From assembly GCF_002979555.1 (NCBI RefSeq), contig NZ_PCOZ01000024.1, positions 1 through 46,752 on the forward strand: 46,752 bases of DNA, in the 5' to 3' direction. Within the stretch, counting starts at the first letter, position 1, and each line of letters begins with the position of its first letter. The notes under the pieces were generated by a model. That model was given only the letters and a program-made list of their open reading frames with translations, was not told the origin of the DNA and did not search any database. The position numbers were made by a program, and so were the translations under genes. This DNA is from Pseudomonas sp. MYb60. GTDB taxonomy: Bacteria > Pseudomonadota > Gammaproteobacteria > Pseudomonadales > Pseudomonadaceae. Of this stretch, positions 14,499-23,243 are shown piece after piece.

Positions 14499-14706
14499 AG
14501 GTCACCCCCGATTGCAACTGCACCTTAGCCCGCACACCTGCCATTGCTGGCTTGAGGTTTTTTGCCTTGCCTATGTAAACGCTATCTGAATAAACGCTGT
14601 TCATTGCCCGATCTGGCCCTGTAAGCCTTGCGAATAGGCGCTAGACTAGGCGCCTCGGGGCCCAAGGGCCATTTCGATTTTCCAGCTTTTTCGATAAGCA
14701 AACCTT
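14499..14706. promoter_or_regulatory. divergent promoter region of aminotransferase and LysR gene
   Basis: The 208 bp between the two divergent genes must contain both promoters and, by analogy with LysR-type systems, the regulator binding site. I could not single out a reliable T-N11-A box or -35/-10 pair by eye. The part nearest the LysR gene is poor in G+C (TTTTCGATAAGCAAACC). Confidence 0.3.
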
Positions 14707-15606
14707 ATGGATTTCAAGCAACTGCGTTATTTCGTCGCGGTGTACGAAGAAGGTCACGTGGGCCGTGCCGCCGAGCGTCTTTCGATCTCCCAACCGGCGC
14801 TGTCCCAGCAGATTCGCCAGTTGGAACAGAACCTGGATGTCAGCCTGTTCGAACGCAGCAGCAAGCGCCTGTTACCGACCCTGGCCGCCCATACGCTGTA
14901 CAACCACGCACTGCCGTTGATCGACGGCATGCAGCAGGCCGTCGAGGCATTGCGCAACTTCAAGGGCCAGGCGTTGCGCACCCTGGCCATCGGCGTGCTG
15001 CAAACCGTGCACACCAGCCTGGTGCCGCAAATGCTTGAGCGCGTACGCAAGGCACAGCCGCATCTGGTCGTGCAGATCTATGAATTGACGGGGCTGGAGA
15101 TCGAGCGGCGACTGCTTAATGGCTCGCTGGACATCGGCATCAGCTACCTGCCACCGCGTCAGCCGGGATTGCACGGCGTATTGCTGTACGAAGATGAGCT
15201 GAAGGTGGTCATCCCCGAGGATCATCCCCTGCGGGAATTCAAGAAGGTCTCGTTGAAACAGGCAGCGGAACTGCCGATGTTGCTGCTGGGGGAGGAGTTT
15301 CAGGTACGGCAGATCTGGCAGGGCCAACTGTCCAACCTCGGCCGACGGCCGCAAGTGCAGGCCGAGCTCAATACCATGGTGGGGATTCTCGACAGCCTGC
15401 CCCACACCAAACTGGCAACCGTATTGCCCGGCCGCTCCCAGGACGAACACAACAGCAAGGCGCTGCTGTGGAAACCCTTGAGTGAACCCAGGGTGCCGTT
15501 GAAAGTGGGCCTGGTGTGCCGCGATGCGCAGCGCCAGCAGGCGACAGTGGCGTTGCTGCGCACCTTGCTGGAAGACGTGATGAATGCCCCGCAGGCAAGC
15601 GCCTGA
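14707..15606 (+). CDS. LysR-family transcriptional regulator
   Basis: The 299-residue protein begins MDFKQLRYFVAVYEEGHVGR and has the N-terminal winged helix-turn-helix (AAERLSISQPALSQQIRQLE, residues about 18-37) and a periplasmic-binding-protein-like effector domain from about residue 90. It is divergent from the aminotransferase, so that gene is the likely target, with an amine or amino acid as the likely inducer; both are inferences. The HTH resembles that of CynR/CbbR-type regulators. A hairpin terminator follows. Confidence 0.88.
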   Translation: MDFKQLRYFVAVYEEGHVGRAAERLSISQPALSQQIRQLEQNLDVSLFERSSKRLLPTLAAHTLYNHALPLIDGMQQAVEALRNFKGQALRTLAIGVLQTVHTSLVPQMLERVRKAQPHLVVQIYELTGLEIERRLLNGSLDIGISYLPPRQPGLHGVLLYEDELKVVIPEDHPLREFKKVSLKQAAELPMLLLGEEFQVRQIWQGQLSNLGRRPQVQAELNTMVGILDSLPHTKLATVLPGRSQDEHNSKALLWKPLSEPRVPLKVGLVCRDAQRQQATVALLRTLLEDVMNAPQASA

Positions 15607-15625
15607 CTTTTTCGCGGGCAAAAGA

Positions 15626-15650
15626 AAACCCCGCCGAAGCGGGGCTTTGC
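15626..15650 (+). terminator. terminator after the LysR gene
   Basis: CCCCGC (15629-15634), tetraloop CGAA, GCGGGG (15639-15644), flanked by AAAA and CTTT. It stands 20 bp after the LysR stop codon. Confidence 0.72.
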
Positions 15651-15833
15651 AGACTGTTTCCCTTGACATCCATTTCACTCCGCCTTCCTGGCAGAATCCT
15701 ACGTGTCCGTGTTTTTGCTTTGCGCTTCCTGCGCGACGTCCATGTGAAGTAGATTATCTGTGGATCCAATTTGGCGATAGAGGACGAATAGCAGTACGTC
15801 GTGTAAGAGAATGCTTACAAAGCCTCCAATCCC
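15651..15833. other. intergenic stretch, nothing recognised
   Basis: No gene is supported between the LysR terminator and the end of the first acyl-CoA dehydrogenase gene. A TTGACA at 15663-15668 looks like a -35 hexamer but has no clear -10 partner and no gene on the plus strand to drive. No strong terminator for the minus-strand gene is visible. Confidence 0.4.
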
Positions 15834-17612
15834 TTAGAACAGTGCCTCATCCAGCAGGAACAACGATTCGCTACCGGCTTTTACCGACGCACTCAGCGAA
15901 TGGATACGCGGCAACAGGCGTGCAAAGTAGAAACGCGCCGTGCCCAGCTTGCTGGCGTAGAAGTCTTCTTCGGCCTCTTTGCCCCAGGCGGCCTTGGCCA
16001 TGCGCGCCCACATGTAGGCGTAGGCCATGTAACCGAAGGCGTGCAGGTACTCTACCGACGCCGCGCCGATTTCATTCGGGTTGGCCTTGGCGCGATCCAG
16101 CACCCACGCGGTCAATTCATCCAGATTATCCACCGCCGCCGCCAGCGGCTTGGTGAACTCGGCCAACTCAGGCGCTGCGCCGTCGATGAACTGGCGGATC
16201 TCATCGGCAAACAGGGTGTAGAACGCCCCGCCGCTGCCAACGATCTTGCGCCCCATCAAGTCCAGCGCCTGGATGCCGTTGGTGCCTTCGTAGATCTGTG
16301 TGATGCGCACGTCACGCACCAACTGCTCCTGGCCCCACTCGCGAATGTAGCCGTGGCCGCCGAACACCTGCTGGCCGAGCACGGTGGTTTCCAGGCCCAG
16401 ATCACTGAGGAACGCCTTGGCAACCGGGGTCAGCAGCGCCACGAGGTTGTCGGCGCGCTCACGGGCGGCGGCGTCTTCGCTGAACTTGGCGATATCGAGT
16501 TGCGTTGCCACATAAGTGGAGAACGCACGGCCGCCTTCGTTGGCTGCCTTCATGGTCAGCAGCATGCGTCGCACGTCAGGATGGACAATGATCGGGTCGG
16601 CAACTTTGTCTTTGGCCTGGGCGCCCAGCGGGGAACGGCTCTGCAGGCGATCGCGCGCGTACTCGATAGCGTTCTGGTATGAACGCTCACCGGAAGCGAG
16701 TCCCTGGATACCCACCCCCAGACGCTCGTAGTTCATCATGGTGAACATCGCCGCCAGACCCCGGTTGGGCTCGCCCACCAGATAACCCACGGCTTCATCG
16801 AAGTTCATCACACAGGTGGCGGATGCCTGGATGCCCATCTTGTGCTCGATCGAACCACAACTCACCGGGTTGCGTGTGCCCAGGCTACCGTCGGCGTTGA
16901 CCATGAACTTCGGCACCAGGAACAACGAAATGCCCTTGGGACCCGCCGGCGCATCCGGCAACTTGGCCAGCACCAGGTGGATAATGTTTTCGGTGAGGTC
17001 GTGCTCACCGCCGGTGATGAAGATCTTGGTCCCGCTGACCTTGTAGGAACCGTCCGCCTGCGGTTCGGCCTTGGTGCGGATAATCCCCAGGTCGGTGCCA
17101 GCATGGGCTTCGGTCAGGCACATGGAACCGGCCCACTCGCCGGAGTACATTTTCGGCAGGTAGGTGGCCTTGAGTTCCTCGCTGGCGTGGGTGTTGATCG
17201 ACACGCAGGCGCCCGAGGTCAGCATCGGGTAGAGGCCGAACGCCAGGCTGGAGGAATTGATCATTTCTTCGACCTGAGCCGACACCGCCTTGGGCATGCC
17301 CATGCCACCGAACGCCGGATCACCGCCCACGCCCACCCAGCCGCCCTCGGCGTAGGTCTTGTAGGCCTGTGGATAACCTTCGGGGGTTAACACGGCGGTG
17401 TCTTCCCAGCGGCAGCCCTGTTCATCGCCGCCACGGCTGATGGGGGCGATGGATTTGGCAGTGACCTTGCCGGCTTCTTCGAGGATGGCCTCTACGGTTT
17501 CGGCATCAACGGTGTCTGCCAACGCCGGCAATTGGGCCCAAGTGGTGGCGACCTCGAAGACTTCATTGAGGACGAAGCGCATATCACGCAGCGGCGCTTT
17601 GTAATCAGCCAT
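15834..17612 (-). CDS. acyl-CoA dehydrogenase, large form with extra C-terminal domain (copy 1)
   Basis: The 592-residue flavoenzyme belongs to the long acyl-CoA dehydrogenases that introduce a trans-2 double bond in acyl-CoA. It starts MADYKAPLRDMRFVLNEVF, shared by all three copies here. Visible landmarks are CLTEAHAGTDLG and KIFITGGEHDLTENI (flavin and substrate contacts), and YEGTNGIQALDLMGRK, in which the Glu is the expected catalytic base. The last about 120 residues are the extra C-terminal domain. Substrate chain length is unknown; the P. putida counterparts include a phenylacyl-CoA dehydrogenase. No PsrA-like box is visible before this copy. It is about 120 bp downstream of copy 2. 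Confidence 0.87.
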   Translation of the reverse strand: MADYKAPLRDMRFVLNEVFEVATTWAQLPALADTVDAETVEAILEEAGKVTAKSIAPISRGGDEQGCRWEDTAVLTPEGYPQAYKTYAEGGWVGVGGDPAFGGMGMPKAVSAQVEEMINSSSLAFGLYPMLTSGACVSINTHASEELKATYLPKMYSGEWAGSMCLTEAHAGTDLGIIRTKAEPQADGSYKVSGTKIFITGGEHDLTENIIHLVLAKLPDAPAGPKGISLFLVPKFMVNADGSLGTRNPVSCGSIEHKMGIQASATCVMNFDEAVGYLVGEPNRGLAAMFTMMNYERLGVGIQGLASGERSYQNAIEYARDRLQSRSPLGAQAKDKVADPIIVHPDVRRMLLTMKAANEGGRAFSTYVATQLDIAKFSEDAAARERADNLVALLTPVAKAFLSDLGLETTVLGQQVFGGHGYIREWGQEQLVRDVRITQIYEGTNGIQALDLMGRKIVGSGGAFYTLFADEIRQFIDGAAPELAEFTKPLAAAVDNLDELTAWVLDRAKANPNEIGAASVEYLHAFGYMAYAYMWARMAKAAWGKEAEEDFYASKLGTARFYFARLLPRIHSLSASVKAGSESLFLLDEALF

Positions 17613-17731
17613 GGCAAACCTCGTGAGAACGTGAAAAATGATTCGGTAAGATCGGTTTTACAGGCTTTGAGTGTACCCGAACAACTTTTCAGACACATAG
17701 GGTCCCGTTGTGACTGATTGGTATTTTTAAG

Positions 17732-19504
17732 TCACGATAGCGCAAAGGCTCCCGCAGGCAGACTCATCAGGCACTCGCTACCCGCCTCCACCGCTGCGCG
17801 ATGGGCGGCGGTGCGTGGTAACAGGCGCTTGAAATAGAAGTCGCAGGTGGCCAACTTGGCGCCGGCCAACTCGGCATCCGGTTGCCCAAGGGCCGCGATC
17901 GCCATGCGCAGCCATAGGTAGGCCAGCACCACGTAGCCGCTGTACATCAGGTAATCCACCGCCGCCGCGCCCACTTCGTCGGGGTTTTTCATCGCCGCCA
18001 TCCCGACCTGGGTGGTCAGTTCGCCCCACTCCTGGTTAAGCTGATTGAGTTGCGCCACGTAGGCCTTGAGCTGCGCATGCTCGGCATTCGCCGCGCAGAA
18101 CTTATGCACGATCCTGGTAAAACCACGCAGCAACTTGCCCTGGCTGCCCAGTACTTTACGCCCCAGCAGGTCGAGGGCCTGGATGCCGTTGGTGCCCTCG
18201 TATATCGGCGCAATCCGCGCATCACGGGCCAATTGCTCCATGCCCCATTCGCGGATGTAGCCATGGCCGCCGAAGATCTGCATGCCGTGGTTGGTCACTT
18301 CCAGCCCGGTGTCGGTCATAAAGGCTTTGCAGATGGGCGTGAGGAAGGCCAGCAGGTCTTCGGCGTCCTGGCGCTGGGCAGCGTCACTGCTCAAGTGCGC
18401 GGTGTCGAGCAATTGCGCGGTGAAATAGGTCAGCGCCCGGTTGCCTTCGTTGAACGCCTTCATGGTCAACAACATGCGGCGCACATCGGGGTGCACGATG
18501 ATCGGGTCGGCGGCTTTGTCCGGCGCCTTGGCCCCGGTCAGCGAGCGCATCTGCAGGCGATCGTTGGCGTATTTGATCGCGCCCTGGAAGCTCGCTTCAC
18601 CGTTGCACAACCCCTGCATGCCGGTGCCCAGGCGCGCGTGGTTCATCATGGTGAACATGCAGTTGAGGCCTTTGTTCGCCTCGCCGATCAAAAAGCCCTT
18701 GGCCCCATCGAAGTTCAGCACGCAGGTGGCCGAAGCCTTGATGCCCATCTTGTGTTCGATGGAGCCGCAGTGCACCGCGTTGCGCTCGCCCGAGTCCGCA
18801 TGGAACTTGGGCACGATGAACAAGGAGATGCCCTTCGTGCCTGCCGGTGCGTCCGGCAGCTTGGCCAGTACCAGGTGGACGATATTGGCACTCATGTCGT
18901 GCTCGCCGGCCGAGATGAAGATCTTGCTGCCGGTCACTGCATAACTGCCGTCCGCCTGTGGCACGGCGCGGGTCTTGATCAGGCCCAGGTCGGTGCCGCA
19001 GTGGGCTTCGGTCAGGCACATGGTGCCGGTCCATTCGCCGCTAGTGAGCTTGCTGAGGAACGTCTCTTTCTGCTCCGCGGTGCCGTGGGCATGGATCGCC
19101 GACATCGCGCCGTGGGTCAGCCCTGGGTACATGCCCCAGGAGGTATTGCTCGAACCGATCATCTCGCTCAGCACCAGGCCCAGGGACTGCGGCAAGCCCT
19201 GGCCACCGTAGGCCGGGTCTGCCGCCACGCCGTGCCAGCCGCCCTCCACGTAGTGGGCGAAGGCTTCCTTGAAGCCCTTGGGCGTGGTGACCACGCCATT
19301 GTCGAAATGGCAGCCTTCTTCATCACCGCTGCGGTTGAGCGGCGCGAGCACGTTCTCGCAGAATTTTGCGCCCTCTTCGAGGATCGCGCTGACCATGTCC
19401 GGGCTGGCGTCAGTGGCGCCGAGCGCGGCGTAGTGGCCGTGGAAATCGAACACGTTGTCGATCAGAAAGCGCATGTCGCGCAGGGGAGCTTTGTAGTCAG
19501 GCAT
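17732..19504 (-). CDS. acyl-CoA dehydrogenase, large form (copy 2)
   Basis: This 590-residue paralogue shares the start motif MPDYKAPLRDMRF, CLTEAHCGTDLGLIKTRA, KIFISAGEHDMSANIVHLVL and YEGTNGIQALDLLGRKVLGS with its catalytic Glu. It is closer to copy 3 (both have FISAGEHDM, CGSIEHKMGI-like and MFTMMNHARLGTGMQGL) than to copy 1. The frame is open 19 codons further up, but the ATG at 19504 gives the family start. It lies directly after the diguanylate cyclase on the same strand, with about 90 bp between, so the two may share a transcript. The substrate is not determined by sequence. Confidence 0.87.
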   Translation of the reverse strand: MPDYKAPLRDMRFLIDNVFDFHGHYAALGATDASPDMVSAILEEGAKFCENVLAPLNRSGDEEGCHFDNGVVTTPKGFKEAFAHYVEGGWHGVAADPAYGGQGLPQSLGLVLSEMIGSSNTSWGMYPGLTHGAMSAIHAHGTAEQKETFLSKLTSGEWTGTMCLTEAHCGTDLGLIKTRAVPQADGSYAVTGSKIFISAGEHDMSANIVHLVLAKLPDAPAGTKGISLFIVPKFHADSGERNAVHCGSIEHKMGIKASATCVLNFDGAKGFLIGEANKGLNCMFTMMNHARLGTGMQGLCNGEASFQGAIKYANDRLQMRSLTGAKAPDKAADPIIVHPDVRRMLLTMKAFNEGNRALTYFTAQLLDTAHLSSDAAQRQDAEDLLAFLTPICKAFMTDTGLEVTNHGMQIFGGHGYIREWGMEQLARDARIAPIYEGTNGIQALDLLGRKVLGSQGKLLRGFTRIVHKFCAANAEHAQLKAYVAQLNQLNQEWGELTTQVGMAAMKNPDEVGAAAVDYLMYSGYVVLAYLWLRMAIAALGQPDAELAGAKLATCDFYFKRLLPRTAAHRAAVEAGSECLMSLPAGAFALS

Positions 19505-19594
19505 GGCAATGTCTCCGGCAGCAGATGCCCTCAACCTACTGCCGGCGAACGCCCCGGACAATCACTGTAGAGCCGCTGAATACAGCACCATCAC

Positions 19595-20887
19595 TCAACC
19601 GGCAGCCGCCTCCATGCGCACCGCGCCACGCCGGGTTTGCCCATGCGCCACCACGCAGTTACGCCCCGCGCCCTTGGCGGCATAAAGCGCCTGGTCGGCG
19701 GACTTGAGCACCTCCTCCGGCGTACGCTGCTCGGCCTGGCGCTCGGCCACGCCAATGCTGATGGTCACCGACACGCTCGTCGCCCCGGTTACCGAGCGTC
19801 GCTGGCGGCCCTGCTGATCATCCTGGGGGCGGCTGTCCTGGTTGCGCAGCTTGATGTCGTAGTTGGCGATGATCTCGCGGATCTCCTCCAGCGCCGGCAT
19901 GCACTCGTCCAGGGTCTTGCCGGCGAACACCACGGCAAATTCTTCACCGCCATAACGATAGGCGCGGCCGCCGCCGTTGATCTTCGACAGCTTGCTCGCC
20001 ACCAGCCGCAATACCTGATCGCCGACGTCGTGGCCGTGGGTGTCGTTGAAGCGCTTGAAATGATCGACGTCGCTCATCGCCAGCACATAGTTGCGTCCCA
20101 ACCGCTGCATGCGTTCGTTGAGGGCACGGCGCCCGGGGATGCCGGTCAACTCGTCGCGGAAGGCCATCTGATAGGCCTCGTGGGCCACGCCGGCGGCGAT
20201 CATCAGCATCACCTGGCTGCACATGATGTTGAGCGTGAACGGCAGGATGAACGTTTGCGGCAACATCCAGAACATCCCCAGCAACCCCACCAGTTGCGCG
20301 GCATGCAACGGCCGCGGCTGGTACCAGTACTGCGCAGCCAGGGTGAGGAAACCAATCAGGAACATCGGGTACGACAGCTGGATCAGGCTCATCCATCGGC
20401 CATGCAACATCGGCCAGCGGATTTCTGCCAGCCAGTTCAGCACCGCCTCCGGGTAACTCTGCTCCAGCGCCAGCGCGACACTGCCCACCGCCAGCAGTAC
20501 CGCGCCCCGTGCGACAAAGTCGCGAAACAGGTGGGTCTTTTCCTGCCACAGCGCATAGATGCTGAACAGCAACGGCAGCAGCACGCAACACAGGTGGAAC
20601 ACCACGGCGGCGTCTTCGCGCACGCGGCCATGGTCGCGATAGAAATCGGTCTGGGTATCGAGCAGGAAGTAGGCGATGTACACCGTGATCATCAGGAACA
20701 GCTCGCGCTGGCGCCGATACACCGCGCAGTAAGCGCCGCCGAGCAACAGCACCAGGGTGGGCAGCACATTGAACAGCGAGGTGAAGAACACGCTGAGGTC
20801 CTTGACGTACGCCGCACAGAGCCCGGCCAGCAAGAGCAGCAACGAAGGAAGAAAATGACTGAAACGTACAGCGGACACGCGCGACAA
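19595..20887 (-). CDS. membrane-bound diguanylate cyclase
   Basis: The 430-residue protein has about seven hydrophobic segments in the first 235 residues and a C-terminal GGDEF domain, with DELTGIPGRRALNERM starting the domain and GGEEF at 313-317. The enzyme should make cyclic di-GMP from two GTP. The usual inhibitory RxxD site five residues before the signature is absent (the bases encode NGGG there), so product inhibition may be missing. A hydrophilic, Gln/Arg-rich insert (about 350-372) stands between the signature and SVTISIGVAE. The start is a TTG at 20887 with GGAG 7 bp upstream; a GTG three codons later is possible. It sits between acyl-CoA dehydrogenase copies. Confidence 0.87.
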   Translation of the reverse strand: MSRVSAVRFSHFLPSLLLLLAGLCAAYVKDLSVFFTSLFNVLPTLVLLLGGAYCAVYRRQRELFLMITVYIAYFLLDTQTDFYRDHGRVREDAAVVFHLCCVLLPLLFSIYALWQEKTHLFRDFVARGAVLLAVGSVALALEQSYPEAVLNWLAEIRWPMLHGRWMSLIQLSYPMFLIGFLTLAAQYWYQPRPLHAAQLVGLLGMFWMLPQTFILPFTLNIMCSQVMLMIAAGVAHEAYQMAFRDELTGIPGRRALNERMQRLGRNYVLAMSDVDHFKRFNDTHGHDVGDQVLRLVASKLSKINGGGRAYRYGGEEFAVVFAGKTLDECMPALEEIREIIANYDIKLRNQDSRPQDDQQGRQRRSVTGATSVSVTISIGVAERQAEQRTPEEVLKSADQALYAAKGAGRNCVVAHGQTRRGAVRMEAAAG

Positions 20888-21050
20888 GGGTAAACTCCGA
20901 CCCGCAAAAAAGATGATGGCACTATGCCTCTACCCGTACAGTTAAGCACAACCTGCCGAGCGTGTATCACATTGCCATCACTTTAACGGCAGCCTTCACC
21001 AATCCCTGAGCGCCGCGCGGTGGTTTTTTATCCCGCGCCTGCAGGGGAAA
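20888..21050. other. gap upstream of the diguanylate cyclase, downstream of the dehydrogenase terminator
   Basis: These 163 bp should carry the promoter of the minus-strand diguanylate cyclase gene. They include GGAG before its TTG start. The part near 21010-21040 is G+C-rich with GCGCCGCGCGG followed by TTTTTTA on the plus strand but is not a clean hairpin. No gene is supported. Confidence 0.35.
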
Positions 21051-21083
21051 TAAAAAAGCCGCTGCTCCGGGGGAGCAGCGGCT
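21051..21083 (-). terminator. terminator of acyl-CoA dehydrogenase copy 3
   Basis: AGCCGCTGCTCC (21057-21068), loop GGG, GGAGCAGCGGCT (21072-21083) is a perfect 12-bp stem; on the minus strand it is followed by TTTTTTA. It stands 24 bp after the stop codon of the minus-strand gene. Confidence 0.88.
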
Positions 21084-21106
21084 GTTTGAAGCGAAACCGG
21101 TAAGGC

Positions 21107-22912
21107 TTAGTAAGCCAGGCCGAAGTCGTCTTCTTTCATGTCCATCAGGTTGTTGGCACCCGACAACATGGTGGCTTTATGGGCCAGGGTGCGCGGCAGG
21201 ATGCGCTGGAAGTAGAAGCGCGCGGTCTGCAGCTTGGCGGTGTAGAACGCTTCTTCCGTGGTGCCGGCCGCGAGTTTCTCGGCCGCCAGGCGTGCCATGT
21301 CGGCCCAGAAGTAAGCCAGGCAGGCGTAACCGGAGTACATCAGGTAGTCCACCGAAGCGGCGCCGACTTCTTCACGGTCTTTCATCGCGGCCATGCCGAC
21401 CTTCATGGTCAACTCGCCCCACTCTTTGTTCAGTGCAGCCAGCGGTGCGACGAATTCCTTGACGGCTTCGTTGCCTTCGTTGGCCTGGCAGAACTTGTGC
21501 ACGATCTTGGTGAAACCCTTGAGCGCTTCGCCCTGGGTCATCAGCACTTTACGGCCCAGCAGGTCGAGGGCCTGGATGCCGGTGGTGCCTTCGTACAGCA
21601 TCGAAATGCGGCTGTCGCGCACGTTCTGCTCCATGCCCCACTCGGCGATGAAACCGTGGCCGCCGTAGATCTGCACGCCGTGGTTGGCGGATTCGAAACC
21701 CACTTCGGTCATGAACGCCTTGGCGATCGGGGTCATGAACGCCAGCAGGCCGTCGGCCTGTTTCTTGGCCTCGTCGTCGGTGCCGTACTTGACGATGTCC
21801 ACTTGCTTGGCGGTGAAGTACACCATCGCACGGTTGCCTTCGGCGAAGGCTTTCATGGTCAGCAGCATGCGACGCACGTCAGGGTGCACGATGATCGGGT
21901 CAGCGGCCTTGTCCGGGGCTTTCGGGCCGGTCAGGGAACGCATTTGCAGGCGGTCACGCGCATATTTCAAGCCGCCCTGGAAGCCGATCTCGGCGTGGGA
22001 CAGGCCCTGCAATGCAGTGCCCAGGCGCGCAGTGTTCATGAAGGTGAACATGCAGTTCAGGCCTTTGTTCGCCGGGCCGATCAGGAAACCGGTGGCCGCG
22101 TCGAAGTTCATCACGCAGGTGGCGTTGCCGTGAATGCCCATCTTGTGTTCCAGCGAGCCACAGCTCACGGCGTTGCGCGCGCCAATCGAACCGTCGGCGT
22201 TCGGCAGGAACTTCGGCACGATGAACAGCGAGATGCCTTTGGTGCCAGCCGGTGCGTCCGGCAGGCGCGCCAGTACGATGTGGACGATGTTGTCGGCCAT
22301 GTCGTGTTCACCGGCCGAGATGAAGATCTTGGTGCCGGAGACTGCGTAGGAGCCGTCAGCCTGAGGCTCGGCCTTGGTGCGCAGCATGCCCAGGTCAGTG
22401 CCGCAGTGCGGCTCGGTCAGGCACATGGTGCCGGTCCATTCGCCCGACACCAGTTTGGTCAGGTAAGCGTCTTGCTGCTCGGGGGTGCCGTGCTCGGAGA
22501 TGGTGTTCATCGCACCGTGGGACAGGCCCGGGTACATGCCCCACGACCAGTTGGCCGCGCCAACCATTTCGCTCACGGCCAGGCCCAGGGATTCCGGCAG
22601 GCCTTGGCCACCGTGCTCAACGTCATGAGCCAGACTTGGCCAGCCGCCTTCGACGAATTGTTTGTAGGCTTCTTTGAAACCGGTCGGGGTTTTAACGCCA
22701 GACTCACTCCAGGTACACCCTTCGATGTCGCCCACACGGTTCAGCGGTGCCAGCACTTGCTCACAGAACTTGGCGCCTTCTTCGAGAATGGCGTCAACCA
22801 TGTCCGGGGTAGCGTCCTGGCAAGCCGGCAGGCTCTGATAGTGCGCTTCATAGCCGAGCAGTTCGTCACGAACGAAGCGAATATCACGCAAGGGGGCCTT
22901 GTAGTCAGGCAT
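21107..22912 (-). CDS. acyl-CoA dehydrogenase, large form (copy 3)
   Basis: The 601-residue enzyme opens MPDYKAPLRDIRFVRDELLG and shows CLTEPHCGTDLGMLRTKA, KIFISAGEHDMADNIVHIVL and YEGTTGIQALDLLGRKVL. YEGTTG keeps the catalytic Glu but has Thr where copies 1 and 2 have Asn. The P. putida gene at this place is known to make a phenylacyl-CoA dehydrogenase, so aromatic or medium-chain acyl-CoA esters are plausible substrates. The start is the ATG at 22912. Two boxes resembling the PsrA operator stand 60-90 bp upstream, which suggests induction by long-chain fatty acyl-CoA. It has its own terminator. Confidence 0.88.
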   Translation of the reverse strand: MPDYKAPLRDIRFVRDELLGYEAHYQSLPACQDATPDMVDAILEEGAKFCEQVLAPLNRVGDIEGCTWSESGVKTPTGFKEAYKQFVEGGWPSLAHDVEHGGQGLPESLGLAVSEMVGAANWSWGMYPGLSHGAMNTISEHGTPEQQDAYLTKLVSGEWTGTMCLTEPHCGTDLGMLRTKAEPQADGSYAVSGTKIFISAGEHDMADNIVHIVLARLPDAPAGTKGISLFIVPKFLPNADGSIGARNAVSCGSLEHKMGIHGNATCVMNFDAATGFLIGPANKGLNCMFTFMNTARLGTALQGLSHAEIGFQGGLKYARDRLQMRSLTGPKAPDKAADPIIVHPDVRRMLLTMKAFAEGNRAMVYFTAKQVDIVKYGTDDEAKKQADGLLAFMTPIAKAFMTEVGFESANHGVQIYGGHGFIAEWGMEQNVRDSRISMLYEGTTGIQALDLLGRKVLMTQGEALKGFTKIVHKFCQANEGNEAVKEFVAPLAALNKEWGELTMKVGMAAMKDREEVGAASVDYLMYSGYACLAYFWADMARLAAEKLAAGTTEEAFYTAKLQTARFYFQRILPRTLAHKATMLSGANNLMDMKEDDFGLAY

Positions 22913-22972
22913 AGCGATAAACCTCTGCTGATGTATCTGGAATGAACAACCGCGTGGATTTGTTATGGCGGT

Positions 22973-22999
22973 CAAACAGGTGTTTGAAACATACGTTTA
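22973..22999 (-). promoter_or_regulatory. tandem PsrA-like operators before acyl-CoA dehydrogenase copy 3
   Basis: CAAAC-AGGT-GTTTG (22973-22986) is a perfect inverted repeat and fits the published PsrA consensus (G/C)AAAC-N2-4-GTTT(G/C). A second near-match, GAAAC-ATAC-GTTTA (22986-22999), begins on the last base of the first. PsrA represses fatty-acid beta-oxidation genes in pseudomonads and is released by long-chain fatty acyl signals. The position 60-90 bp before the start codon suits an operator; binding is inferred. Confidence 0.6.
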
Positions 23000-23123
23000 C
23001 GACCTAGGGATGTCAAGACGCCGTTTGTCATGCCGCAAAACAATGGCGCGCACGGGGACGCTTGCGGCGGGTTGCCACATCATTGTCAGAGAATAGGAGT
23101 TGGTCAGCACACCGCAGAACAAA

Positions 23124-23214
23124 TGTGGGAGGGGGCTTGCCCCCCAATGGCGGTGTATCAGTCGGAGAATAGGTTGACTGACACTATGCCATCGGGGGCA
23201 AGCCCCCTCCCACA
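23124..23214. repeat. REPIN, inward-facing pair (family 1)
   Basis: TGTGGGAGGGGGCTTGCCCC (from 23124) and its inverse, ending in CCCTCCCACA at 23214, enclose about 45 bp. It belongs to the same palindrome family as the repeats near 27.1, 31.9, 33.0 and 37.9 kb. The left copy has one change (CCCCAATGG in place of CCCGATGG). It fills the gap between the fatty-acid and biotin regions; no gene lies in 22913-23243. Confidence 0.88.
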
Positions 23215-23243
23215 CACGAGCCGGCCTGCAGAGAGACGAGGGA

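Noticed and set aside
18050..22945. Long plus-strand open frames (506 and 588 codons) opposite acyl-CoA dehydrogenases
   Set aside because: Both mirror the codon pattern of real minus-strand genes and have no protein-like motifs.
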